Part shown: piece after piece, positions 45,743-56,004 of the stretch | Numbering within the stretch: position 1 is the stretch's first letter | Layout: each line of letters begins with the position of its first letter | DNA from: Manihot esculenta | Taxonomy: Eukaryota > Streptophyta > Magnoliopsida > Malpighiales > Euphorbiaceae | Reading direction: 5' to 3' | DNA: 64,000 nucleotides | Assembly (NCBI RefSeq): GCF_001659605.2 | Contig: NC_035162.2 | Span: 24,168,661 to 24,232,660, forward strand | Notes under the pieces: model-generated | The model's database searches: none | What the model was told of the DNA's origin: nothing | What the model saw: only the letters and a program-made list of their open reading frames with translations | Program-made: the position numbers and the translations under genes

Positions 45743-47160
45743 TGATCAAACATAAATTAGCCACATTTTTATTATCTTTATTATTGCTTATTTACACATT
45801 TTTTAGCTTAATTTATGGTTTTTATCTTATTTTTACAAAAAATGAAGAAATTGAAAAATTGGAGAAAAAGTGCAGAAAAGGGCTGGAAAAGTGATGGGGT
45901 CAATGTGATTTGGCCAAATCACTCATAGAGACAGAAAGCTAAAAACTGGACTGACTCACAGAAAGCGATTGGGGCAAGTGATTTGCCCAAATCACCCGCC
46001 CCAATCACATTGACAGTAGAAACCGACAGCAGAGCGGGAAAAAGGAAAAAAAAATCAGATTTAAAAAGAAAAGAAGTCCAAATCCATCTTAAACTCCACC
46101 AGCTCAATTCCAAAAGTCACGAGGATGTCCTACCAAGAGAATTCCATCTACAACAAAATTCAAAGACAAAAGAGGAATTAAAGACCACAAAGACCACAAA
46201 GACCAAGTCAAAATAAGGATTCCAAACCCTAATTGAACTTGGACTCTCCAACTATAAGAAGGCAGCCTCCAGACCAGCAAAGTATCTTCTTCCACCTTCG
46301 AAAATCTGCAGAATTCAGCAGGAAGCCTACGGCAGTCCCTTCTTCTTTTCCTTTCTTCTTTCTTTTGTGTATTTTGTCCACCATGAGTGGCTAAATTCAT
46401 TCTTTTCTAGTTGAAGTTGAGGAAATTCAGATTTGTGATGAATTGGGAGATTTAAAACTCCATTGTTAAACTCTTATTTGCTTTCAATATTTATGCAACT
46501 TGATCTTTTCTATAATTGTTACTTTGCTTTTAGAATCAATAAGGGCCCATTGCTTTTAAATTGCTTGAGTAATAAATTGTTTGAATGATTTAAGTTCATA
46601 ATTGCTTATATTATTTGAACACGAATATAATCAGTTGCATAATCTAGACTTGACCACGCGGTTGGCAAGGATAGAATTGGGTTTCTCTAAGTCTTAATGC
46701 AGTCAACAGTTGTTCGATGCTAAATGCCTCAAGGACGTTCCTTGGCAACTTGTTGATTAGTGTTTGATTAGCGAACGTTTCCTAATCGAACTAGAACTAA
46801 GGAGGAATTTGGTTGTGAGAAGCGTCTTCCACAACCAAAACTAATTTATTGAAATAAAATAGGAGTCTTAAATAGTCAATGATCAATTCTGAACAAGCTG
46901 AATTAAACTCATATTTCAACTAGAATATCTTTCCCATTGAAATTCTCATTTATTTAAATTATTGCTTTCTCTTGCTTTCTAGATTTAATTCATCAAAACA
47001 AAACCCCCTCTTTTATTTATTTGTCATTTATTTGCCTTAGTCATTATTAGGAAAATCTTTGGTGTCAATTTCCTGTGGTTCGACCCTATTGCTACTATCT
47101 GCAAGTTAATTGCTGATTGTTTAATAGGTTTATTTTTGACGGCTTTGACAATCGCTATCA
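45743..47160 (+). repeat. 5' LTR of element C, 1418 bp
   Basis: It runs TGATCAAACATAAATTAG to GACAATCGCTATCA. It contains the palindrome GTGATTTGGCCAAATCAC (45905-45922). A nested palindrome GATTGGGGC...GCCCCAATC (45967-46006) surrounds GTGATTTGCCCAAATCAC (45978-45995). A CAAGGACGTTCCTTG box lies at 46730-46744, and a GGTTGTG...CACAACC hairpin at 46811-46836. It differs from the 3' LTR by a small indel at the first palindrome, one ACCACAAAG unit and scattered substitutions. Confidence 0.93.
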
Positions 47161-47165
47161 AAAAT

Positions 47166-47183
47166 TGGCGCCGTTGCCGGGGA
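47166..47183 (+). promoter_or_regulatory. Primer-binding site, tRNA-Asp (element C)
   Basis: TGGCGCCGTTGCCGGGGA, five bases after the LTR. It is a full 18-base match to the complement of the plant tRNA-Asp 3' end including CCA. Confidence 0.92.
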
Positions 47184-47212
47184 TTTGATTTAAACTAAAG
47201 TATTTTCCCTTT

Positions 47213-48952
47213 ATGACTAGGGCTGGCCGTAAAGAAAATCTTCTTTACGATCCAAAGATAGAGCGCACTGCCAAGAGCTTAAGAAAGCAAGTAAACTTGA
47301 GGAACCAAGCCTCAAGAGCATCTTCATCTTCACCAGCAACAAGTCTGGAGTCTACCATCCGATCTGCCACTGCACCAGCAAACAGAACACCTACTGCCCC
47401 TGCTGCAGAAAATCCTGCACCAGCAAATTCACCTATTGTCGCACCTGCTACTGCTGAAATTGCACCAGAAATTGAGTTCCGGGTTGCTGCAGAAAATCCA
47501 GCAATGTCAGAACAACCTGCTGCACGTGAAGAAGCTGAAATTCAAGCTGGAAACTTGCCTGTCCAAGCACCACAGCCACGAGAGAGAACACTTCGAGAGC
47601 TAGATATGCCAGCTGAAGACCAAGCACCATTATGCATAACTTATCCCCAACTGACAACACCTTTTGAATTGAAGACAGGTCTGATTCATCTCCTTCCCAA
47701 ATTTAGAGGCCTTGAAAATGAGGATCCTCACAAGCATTTGAAGGAATTCCACATTGTTTGCTCAACCATGAGACCTCAAGGAATTTCAGAAGACCATGTC
47801 AAACTTAGAGCTTTTCCTTTCTCTCTTAAAGATTATGCCAAAGATTGGCTATTCTACTTGACACCCGGATCCATTACATCATGGGCCGATATGGCAAGAG
47901 CATTCTTGTGCAAATTCTTTCCAACATCGAAAGCCATTGGTATCCGTCGAGAAATAAGTGGTATAAGGCAAAAGCATTCTGAAGACTTATATGAATACTG
48001 GGAGAGGTTCAAAAGGCTGTGCACAAGATGCCCTCAGCATGATATTTCTGACAAGTCTCTCATAGAGTATTTCTATGGAGGTTTACTACCTGCAGAAAGG
48101 AAGTTTATAGATGCAGCATGTGGAGGATCAATTCGAGATAAATCACCTCGAGAGATGAGGAATCTAATTTCCACCATGGCAGCCGCATCTCAACAGTTTG
48201 GAGACCAAGAGCAGCCACCAAGAAGGGTGAATGAGGTGAGTACATCCGTTTTGGCATCCCAAATCTCTGATCTCACCAGTGCTGTCCGTAACCTTATTGT
48301 GGGTCAAGCCCAACAAGTCCAGCAAATTTAGCAACCAAGGCTATGTGGGGTATGTGCAAACATAAACCACCCAACTGATCTATGTCCATCCCTTCAAGAA
48401 GAATACCAACAAGTCAATGCTGTTGGAGGTTTCAATGGGCAAAGAAGGTATGATCCCTATGCAAACACCTATAATCCAGGTTGGAGGGACAATCCAAATT
48501 TCAGTTATACAAGGGGCAATCAATATCCAAGCTACTAGCAGAGGAATCAAACTCAAGCTGCACCTCAAAAGTTCAAGGGGTTTGAAGAGATTGTGAAGAC
48601 CTTAGCAAATACTGTGCAAAATCTTGAGCAACAAGTGAGCCAAATGGCTACTTCAATGAGCAAATTGGAGTCACAAGGGAAGCTACCATCCCAAACTGAG
48701 ATAAATCCAAGGCAAAATGCTAGTGCCATCACATTGAGGAGTGGAAAAGAGTTGCAAGATAGTAGGGCTGAAAAATTGCAAAAACAGGCCATGGAAGAAA
48801 ATCTGCCGGAAAGTGATCAGGGCAGTCGATCTGCCCAAATCACTGACCCAATCGCAAGACAGACTGAGCTGCCCAGCAGTGATCTGCCCAAATCGCCAGA
48901 CAAGGCAGAAATCGATCTGCTCAAATCAACAGATCAGGCAGAGTCCAGTTAA
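47213..48952 (+). pseudogene. Element C gag
   Basis: One frame runs from ATG 47213 through TAG at 48329, TAG at 48538 and a TAA near 48950. Residues 1-140 are alanine/proline/glutamate-rich and disordered. The structural core follows, with FELKTGLIHLLPKFRGLENE, HLKEFHIVCSTMRPQGIS, then FPFSLKDYAKDWLFYLTPGS and FFPTSKAIGIRREI (retrotransposon Gag fold). After the first stop the frame continues with a CCHC knuckle CGVCANINHPTDLC and a NTVQNLEQQVSQMATSM coiled coil. The end is a linker made of DLPKSP-type repeats encoded by the 18-bp palindrome. The stops look like CAG-to-TAG changes. Gag forms the virus-like particle and packages RNA. Confidence 0.88.
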
Positions 48953-49490
48953 AGGCAGAAACAGCAACCAGCAGAAAAATTTAAGGTACCTCCTCCCTTT
49001 CCCAAAAGATTTGCAAGGTCTCAAAAAGAAAAAGAGGAAAAAGAGGAAAAAGAAATACTTGAGACACTTCGCAAGGTAGAAATCAACATTCCTCTACTTG
49101 ATGCTGTCAAGCAAATACCAAGGTATGCCAAATTTCTCAAGGAACTATGCACCAACCGAAGAAAACTTGCTGAACGTGAGAAGGTAAGTATGGGGGAGTG
49201 TGTCTCAGCTGTCATTCAAAGAAAACTTCCAACCAAATGCAAGGATAGAGGAATGTTCGCTGTTACATGCAAAGTAGGCAACATGGGGATAAAGAAGGTC
49301 ATGTGTGACCTTGGAGCCTCAATTAATGTCATGTCCCTTTCTATCTTTAACTTGTTAAATGCATGTACACTCAAGGGCACTAGTATTGTGATCCAATTGG
49401 CTGACCGATCAGTTGTCTACCCCAAGGGAGTACTTGAAGATGTGTTGGTGCAAGTAGACCAGTTAGTCTTCCCCGCTGACTTTATGTAAT
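48953..49490 (+). pseudogene. Element C aspartic protease
   Basis: Same frame as gag. It opens with a lysine/glutamate-rich stretch (QKEKEEKEEKE), then INIPLLDAVKQIPRYAKFLK, typical of this lineage. The protease follows: PTKCKDRGMFAVTCKVG and the active-site loop CDLGASINVM (DLGA in place of DTGA, usual in the Athila/Tat group). It ends QLADRSVVYPKGVLEDVLVQ. A one-base deletion at about 49484 (DFM then stop) breaks the frame just before the conserved ILLGRPFL segment. Confidence 0.85.
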
Positions 49491-49494
49491 TGAC

Positions 49495-50154
49495 ATGGAG
49501 GAAGACAAGAGTAACACAACCTCTGATATCCTACTTGGAAGGCCATTCTTGAGCACAGCAAGAACCAAAATTGATGTGCATGATGGCACATTGACCATGG
49601 AGTTTGAAGGGAAAGTTATCAAGTTTAATGTTTATGATGCCATGAAATTCCCCAATGATGTTTCTCCTGTTTATGGCCTTGATATTATTGATGATCTAAG
49701 TCAAGAATTTTTTGATTTTGATCAAGAAAACTTACTTTATGATGGTCTTTGCAGGAAAAGAGAAGTGGACAGCAGTTGTGCCGAGACAGAAGCAGTGAAG
49801 ACAACAGACTACTGTACATTGCTGGTGGCGGATGATCTGCCCAAATCACCTAGCCAAGCAGAATCTGATTTGCCCAAATCACTACGACAGACAGACATGA
49901 CAGAAGGTGATTTGGCCAGACCACCCAAACAGACTGCAAGCAATCTGCCCAAATCAGTAAACCAGCAACAATCTGCAGATAAGACAGCAAATGCACCAAA
50001 TCTGAAGCCCTTACCAGAACACCTCAAATATGCCTTCTTGGGAGCTGGAAATACACTTCCAGTTATAATTTCCAACCAGCTCAGCCCACAAGAAGAAGAA
50101 AAGCTCCTAGAGGTGTTGGGAAAACACAAGAAGGCAATTGGGTGGACCTTGTAA
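49495..50154 (+). pseudogene. Element C protease end and pro-RT linker
   Basis: It starts MEEDKSNTTSDILLGRPFLS, the C-terminal part of the protease fold. FDFDQENLLYDGLCRK follows, the segment that element A retains. The middle (49830-49980) is a low-complexity linker of DLPKSPSQAE-type units written by the 18-bp palindrome. The end, PEHLKYAFLGAGNTLPVIIS and LLEVLGKHKKAIGWTL, leads into RT. It stops at a TAA (50152) where the family reads on. Confidence 0.82.
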
Positions 50155-50184
50155 GACGTAAAGGGTATTTCACCCTCAATATGC

Positions 50185-51264
50185 ATGCATCGAATACTCA
50201 TGGAAGAGGAGTGCAAACCTGTCCGTGAGGCACAAAGAAGGCTGAACCCACCAATGATGGAGGTTGTGAAGAAAGAAATTGTGAAACTCTTAGACACTGG
50301 AGTCATTTACCCCATCTCTAACAGTAAATGGGTGAGTCCCATTCATGTAGTACCAAAGAAGACTGGGATTACTATCGTCCCTAATTTTGAAGGTGAGTTG
50401 GTACCCACTCGTGTGCAAAATGGGTGGAGAGTGTGCATGGATTATAGGAAGCTTAACACAGCCATAAGGAAGGACCACTTTCCCTTGCCCTTCATAGATC
50501 AAATGCTTGAGAGACTTGCTAGAAAGAGCCATTACTGCCTCCTAGATGGATATTCGGGAATGTACCAAATTCCCATTGCACCTGAAGATCAAGAGAAGAC
50601 CACTTTCACATGCCCATTTGGCACCTTCGCATTTAGAAGGATGCCTTTCGGTCTTTGCAATGCACCAGCCACCTTCCAAAGGTGCATGATGAGCATTTTT
50701 TCTGACTATGTGGAGAAGATTATCGAAGTCTTCATGGATGATTTCACGGTGTATGGCAACTCATTCAATGAATGCCTAGCTAACTTGAAGAAAATACTTC
50801 AAAGATGCTTGGAGTCAAATCTGGTTCTCAACTACGAGAAATGCCACTTCATGGTCAGCCATGGCTTAATCTTGGACCATATTGTTTCAGCAAAAGGGAT
50901 TGAGGTGGACAAAGCTAAAATTGACACCATCAAAAATCTGCCCTATCCAACCAGCATTAGGGAGATTAGATCTTTCCTTGGCCATGCTGGTTTTTACAGG
51001 AGGTTTATCAAAGATTTTTCCAAATTAACTCAGCCTTTGTGCGGATTATTACAGCAGGACGTGCCATTCGAGTTTGATGACAGCTGCAAAACAACTTTTG
51101 ATTTGGTCAAATCACTACTGGTCACTGCCCCAGTCATCCAGCCACCTGATTGGACCCTGCCATTTAAGATCATGTGTGACGCCAGCAACTTTGTTGTGGG
51201 TGCAATGTTGGACAGCGAAAAGGTAACTCTCCTCATGTCATACATTATGCCTCACGCACCCTAG
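50185..51264 (+). pseudogene. Element C reverse transcriptase and RNase H start
   Basis: RT motifs appear in order: WVSPIHVVPKKTGITIV, WRVCMDYRKLNTAIRKDHFP, LLDGYSGMYQIPIAPEDQEK and FGTFAFRRMPFGLCNAPATF. The catalytic block is IEVFMDDFTVYG (FMDD in place of YxDD, normal for the group), followed by IREIRSFLGHAGFYRRFIKDF. RNase H begins at [14 protein letters not shown] and is cut by a one-base frameshift at about 51225-51232, after which the protein continues in another frame. All RT catalytic aspartates are intact. In an intact element RT/RNase H makes the cDNA in the particle. Confidence 0.92.
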
Positions 51265-51947
51265 ATGTTGCACAATGCAATTATTCCACCACAGAAAAAG
51301 AGTTGTTGGCTGTTGTGTTTGCATTGGAGAAATTTCAGTCCTATCTACTTGGGACAAAGGTGATCATTTATTCAGACCATGCTGCATTGAGATATTTAAT
51401 CAAGAAAAAGGAGTCCAAACCAAGGCTGGTGCGATGGATATTGCTGTTGCAAGAGTTTGACTTAGAGATCCGTGACAAGAAGGGAAAGGAGAACCTTGTA
51501 GCTTATCACCTCAGTAGAATTCTGACCGAGATGGAGACATGCCCCATCAATGAAAAATTCCCTGATGAGCACCTCTTTGCTATCCAAGAAGAGGAACCAT
51601 GGTATGCTGATATAGCAAACTACCTTGCCACAGGTGATTTGCCTACTGATTTGCCCAAACACTTGAGAGACAAGATCAAGAAAGATGCAAGGTATTATGT
51701 GTGGGATGAGCCTTACCTATGGAAGCATTGTGCAGACCAAGTCATAAGGAGATGCATCCCAAATCAAGAAATAAATTATGTCCTAGCCTTCTGCCACTCA
51801 TACAGCTGTGGAGGACATTTTGGGCCACGCAAGACAGCCTTGAAAATACTTGAATGTGGGTTATTTTGGCCTAATATATTTAGAGATTCTTATTTATTTT
51901 GTAGGTCATGTGCAAGATGCCAACAAACGGGAAACCTTGGCAACTGA
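51232..51947 (+). pseudogene. Element C RNase H end and integrase zinc finger
   Basis: After the frameshift the frame reads [20 protein letters not shown], then [20 protein letters not shown] and [20 protein letters not shown] (RNase H). It continues to the integrase HHCC finger: [19 protein letters not shown] and [15 protein letters not shown] at 51945 and a second stop about 15 bases later separate it from the catalytic core. Confidence 0.88.
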
Positions 51948-51971
51948 AGTGAAATGCCATAAGCACCCATC

Positions 51972-52835
51972 ATGGTGTGTGAAATCTTTGACATATGGGG
52001 CATTGACTTCATGGGACCATTTCCACCTTCCTTTGGCAACACCTACATACTTCTAGCTGTGGACTATGTGTCCAAACGGATTGAGGCCAAAGCAACAAGG
52101 GCTGATGATGCAAAAACAGTTGTTGACTTTATGAAATCCCATATATTCTCAAGATTCGGTCTGCCCAAAGCCATTATCAGTGACCGAGGCACCCATTTTT
52201 GCAACAAGGTAGTAGAAACTCTCCTCAAGAAGCACCATGTCATCCATAGAACCTCTACTGCCTATCATCCTCAAACAAATGGACTGGCCGAAGTATCAAA
52301 TAGGGAGATCAAGTCAATCTTGGAGAAAACAGTCTGCCCAAGTCACAAGGACTGGAGTATGCGCCTAAATGATGCCTTATGGGCATATAGAACAGCATAT
52401 AAAACTCCAATTGGGATGTCCCCATATAGGCTGATTTATGGGAAAGCTTGCCATCTACCTGTGGAACTTGAACACAAGGCCTATTAGGCTGTCAAAAGGT
52501 GTAATCTTGATGAAAAAGAAGCTGGAGTCCATAGAAAGTTGCAAATTCAAGAGCTTGAGGAGATTCGGCGTGATGCATATGAAGCTTCATGGGATTATAA
52601 AGCAAGAACCAAAGCCTTCCATGATAAAAATATCTCTAGAAAACACTTCCAGGTTGGTGATAAGGTTTTGCTTTTTGATTCAAGGTTCAAATTATTTCCT
52701 GTGAAGCTTCGGTCTAGGTGGATTGGGCCATTTGTGGTTGAGCATGTCTATCCACATAGGGCTATTGACATACGGAGTCCACAAACAAGCAAAGTTTTCA
52801 AAGTTAATGGACATCGTTTGAAGAAATTTTATTAA
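51972..52835 (+). pseudogene. Element C integrase core and C-terminus
   Basis: The catalytic core has the D,D-35-E residues: [10 protein letters not shown] (first Asp), [13 protein letters not shown] (second Asp) and [15 protein letters not shown] (Glu). Then come [21 protein letters not shown] and [19 protein letters not shown] at 52485-52487, where the family has Trp, interrupts the frame. The C-terminal tail continues to VNGHRLKKFY and stop at 52835. The three catalytic residues are intact. Integrase inserts the cDNA, and the 5-bp target duplication around this element is its footprint. Confidence 0.9.
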
Positions 52836-53441
52836 GGATTTACTGTTCATCTTGTGGAAGAGATCCCCTTGGATCCCCCTTCCCTAGACTGCTGAGCAAG
52901 ACACTGCTGTCCAGCCCAAGACAAAAAATAGGGCGCTACTGGGAGGCAACCCAGCTGAAGCGATATGCCCAAATCACAGCCCAGTCTGGGGCAAATCGCC
53001 TGCTTGCACCATAGTCACAAGTAATTGGGGCAAGTGATCTGCCCAAATCGACAGGCCAAGTCGACAGGGTTCACCTCAGTAAGAACAAAATCAACCAGGC
53101 AGTTGCACCAAAGAAGTGATTTGCCCAGGTGATTTGACCAAATTACTAGGCCAAATCAACAACTTCGCCTACCAATAGAAAAAGGCGTGAACAGTACCAG
53201 CCAAGCAACAGCAAGGAAGAAAGTGATTTGGCCAAGTGATTTGCCTAAATCACTAACCAAATCATCCTGTCAAGAAATCAGAGACTCAGCATTTAATGAT
53301 CAGGGCAGTTCAACTACCCCAAATCACTTTAAATAATTTTTATTATTATTTTCTTTTCCCTCACGCTATCTTTTCTGCTCCATCTCCTCCTTCTCTTTCA
53401 AGTCTTCCCTCACCGACGACCACCGGCGACAGCAAAGCACC
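52836..53441 (+). other. Integrase to env-like linker of element C
   Basis: About 600 bp without a gene. It holds at least six complete or half copies of the GTGATTTGCCCAAATCAC box (about 52961, 53026, 53115, 53133, 53221 and 53320) and a GGGAGGCAACCCAGCTGA-like motif at about 52940. Element B has the same motif (GGAGGCAACCCAAGATTAC near 11521). Splicing of a subgenomic env-like mRNA would have to use signals here, but none is obvious. Confidence 0.6.
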
Positions 53442-54984
53442 ATGGCCAGAAGCAAGATGATGGTTACCGGCGGCCCCGGGATGTGGAGGAGGCGCGGGAT
53501 GCCTAGACCGGTACGCATTCCCACCGACAGTGATGAAGAAGCAATGGAAAACCCACCACCCGTCCCCAACGACGCTGACACTGAAGCGACCGACGAAGCA
53601 AGAAACACCGCCAGTCCAGCAACCCAGACCTATCACCGTCGGACTAGGGCGTCGTTGATTACACCACCACCTTCCTCACCTTCAGTCACGACAGATACCC
53701 AGGGAGGCAAAACGCCTCAAGAAGACACTCCTTCCGCCAGTCATGGCCAGAAACGGCCAAGAACACCATCACTAAGCTCGGAGCGACAACAAGAGACACC
53801 CAGTGCCACACCTCCCGTAAGCCAAGAAGAAGGCGAATTGCCCAGCGATTTTCCCAAACCAACCCACCCTGATCACATCACTCAGACCCTGACGTTCAAC
53901 AAGGCGTCCGAAAGGGCTAGGCTAGACAGAGTTTCCTCTACACCCTACCACCCAGGTAAGTACATTCACCTTGGCACTCTTGAAGAACTGAGACTCCAAC
54001 GCCAGGTACGTACCTTCATCTCTGCCATTGGTTGGGACGAATTCTTCTTCCTCCAGTTTCCATCCTTCACTGAACTCACACATGAGTTCTTCACTACTTT
54101 CTATTTTGATAGACCAGCCATGCACAACCTGCACACACCAGACATCATTGGATTCAGGCTATTGGGACAACGATTTCGCTTGTCCCTACAAGAGTTTGGC
54201 ACTGCCATGGGCTGTGAATGCCCTGACTCCACTTGGGATTTTTCTGCAGAATTCAATCCCAGCACTGCCTATCTGGAATTATGTGATAACCCCCTGACTC
54301 TTACTCACCCACCAGGTCTAAGGACCTGTACCTCAAAAATCCAAGCCTCAAATACATTCATAGGTTTCTGGCCTACACATTTTCTGGGAGGAAGGATGCA
54401 CCCAACATCCTGACCAGAACGGAGCTGTACATACTGTGGTGCATGCACCTACACCAGAAAATACACTTTGGTTACTGGGTTGCAACCCAATTATCTAGCA
54501 TTATCCAGTACCACCACCCCCTGATCCTTGGGCACTTGATCACTGCCATTACAGTGAACCTGAAACTTTTACAACCTGCCCATACTGATCTCACCCCCAC
54601 TAACAAGCCAACCCCCCTGGACCTTCGATCTTTAGATGATATGGGGTTACTTTGCAAAGTGGGGGACATTTTTTCTCTTTCGCCTGCAGGACCTCTCACA
54701 CCACGCCATGAGCGTGTGTTCAAGAAGAAGAAGGCCACCCAAATCTCAGCAGACCAGCAGCCTGCACCAGCAGTTGGGACACCAGAGGGAACACAATAGG
54801 TACCACCAGATGAAGCACCCCCAGTTGCACCCCAGCAGGAAGCACATCAAGCCCCTGACGACGTAGCCCCCAACCAGACAGTAGAGGCTTGTCTCAGTAG
54901 AATTGAGGATCGAATGCATCATGTTGAGCACCTATTGCAACTGCTGGTGGACCATTTCCTGCCCACAGCTCAGCACAGACAGTG
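53442..54984 (+). pseudogene. Element C env-like (Athila ORF-1 type) gene
   Basis: The ATG at 53442 (MARSKMMVTGG) opens a frame to 54413. Residues 20-150 are proline/serine/threonine-rich. The core has VRTFISAIGWDEFFFLQFPS, then FRLLGQRFRLSLQEFGTAMG, as in the Athila ORF-1 family of plant retrotransposons. A frameshift near 54315 moves the protein to another frame: LAYTFSGRKDAPNILTRTEL, YILWCMHLHQKIHFGYWVAT and a hydrophobic stretch around 54500-54570 (HHPLILGHLITAITVNLKLL). TAG at 54797 and a C-terminal helix SRIEDRMHHVEHLLQLLVDH follow, ending near 54984. I see no signal peptide. An envelope role is unproven, and the gene could also serve the nucleus or RNA. Confidence 0.75.
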
Positions 54985-55070
54985 ATTTGGCCGGGTGATT
55001 TGCCCAAATCACCCACAGGCCAGGAAGTCCCTTTCCCTTTCCTTCTTAATTTATATATATATATGTTTAC

Positions 55071-55100
55071 ACATTGAGGACAATGTTTGTAATAGGTGTG
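55071..55100 (+). promoter_or_regulatory. Internal stem-loop and G-run (element C)
   Basis: ACATTG-AGGA-CAATGT (55071-55086) is followed by ATAGGTGTGGGGG. It is the same design as the module at the true 3' polypurine tract, about 0.9 kb downstream. Confidence 0.65.
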
Positions 55101-55965
55101 GGGGTACTGCTAGGTTATCTTTGCATTGATTACATTATCTTTTGCTTTCACATTATCTTTTGCTTTCTTTTTGCATTTTTTTTTTTTGCATCTTTTTGCC
55201 CTATAACACACACACAAAAAAAAAATTTCTTTTTGCACACATTTCTCACTCTCTGCACACACACACAAAATTTTTGTCTTAGTTTTTGCTTTACTCAGCA
55301 AAGATAACAAGGTAAAAGAGCTTCCTATCCCATGACCCCATTGATTTGCCACCCCTTTAAGCCTAAATTGAATCACTCACAGTGTGCTACCTTCACTTTG
55401 GAAAATTCTTTTCTTGAATTGAATCCTTAAATTTGCTGTGGTCAAGGAAATAAAAATATAAATGCATGCAAATAAAAAGTTAGTGTAACCCCCTATGAGC
55501 TGATTTGCCCAAAACCATTATGAAAAGAAAAGAAAAAGAAAAACCAGCACAAAGCACAAATCTGTTCCAATGGTAAAATAAGCTATGAACAGAGCTAGTA
55601 GCCACTTGAACAAGTGACTAACTAAGTAACCGGGGGTGGGTATCACCAATATGCACCTTTGCGTAAAAAGGTTAGTGACTTTTTCAGGCAAGAATAAAAA
55701 GTGCTGCTGAATAAAATAAAATAAATTGCTCAAAGAAGGGCAAGTCACTCTTAGAGGTTGCATTGAGCTTATACAAAGAGAATAAGCATGATTGAATCAA
55801 AAACCTTTCTCTTGGCCATGGTAGGTAAAAGGAAACAAGGAAAAGGGAGAACAACCTTAGTGCATGTACTCTATACTGTGATACTTCAATTTGGGAGTCT
55901 AGGGGGGCTGATTAAGTGGTACTTAAACTCTGAAGAAAAATGGGCTTGATTAACTAAGTTGTTTG
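55101..55965 (+). other. 3' UTR of element C
   Basis: No gene. It is T-rich near 55170-55240, then contains GAGCTAGTAGCCACTTGAAC and GGGTGGGTATCACC segments that have counterparts in the 3' UTR of element B (14096-14130 and 14030-14045). Confidence 0.6.
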
Positions 55966-56004
55966 TTGCTTGAGGACAAGCAAAAAGCTAGGTGTGGGGG
56001 TATT
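55966..56004 (+). promoter_or_regulatory. Stem-loop and 3' polypurine tract (element C)
   Basis: TTGCTTG-AGGA-CAAGCAA (55966-55983) is followed by AGCTAGGTGTGGGGGTATT, directly abutting the 3' LTR. Confidence 0.75.
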
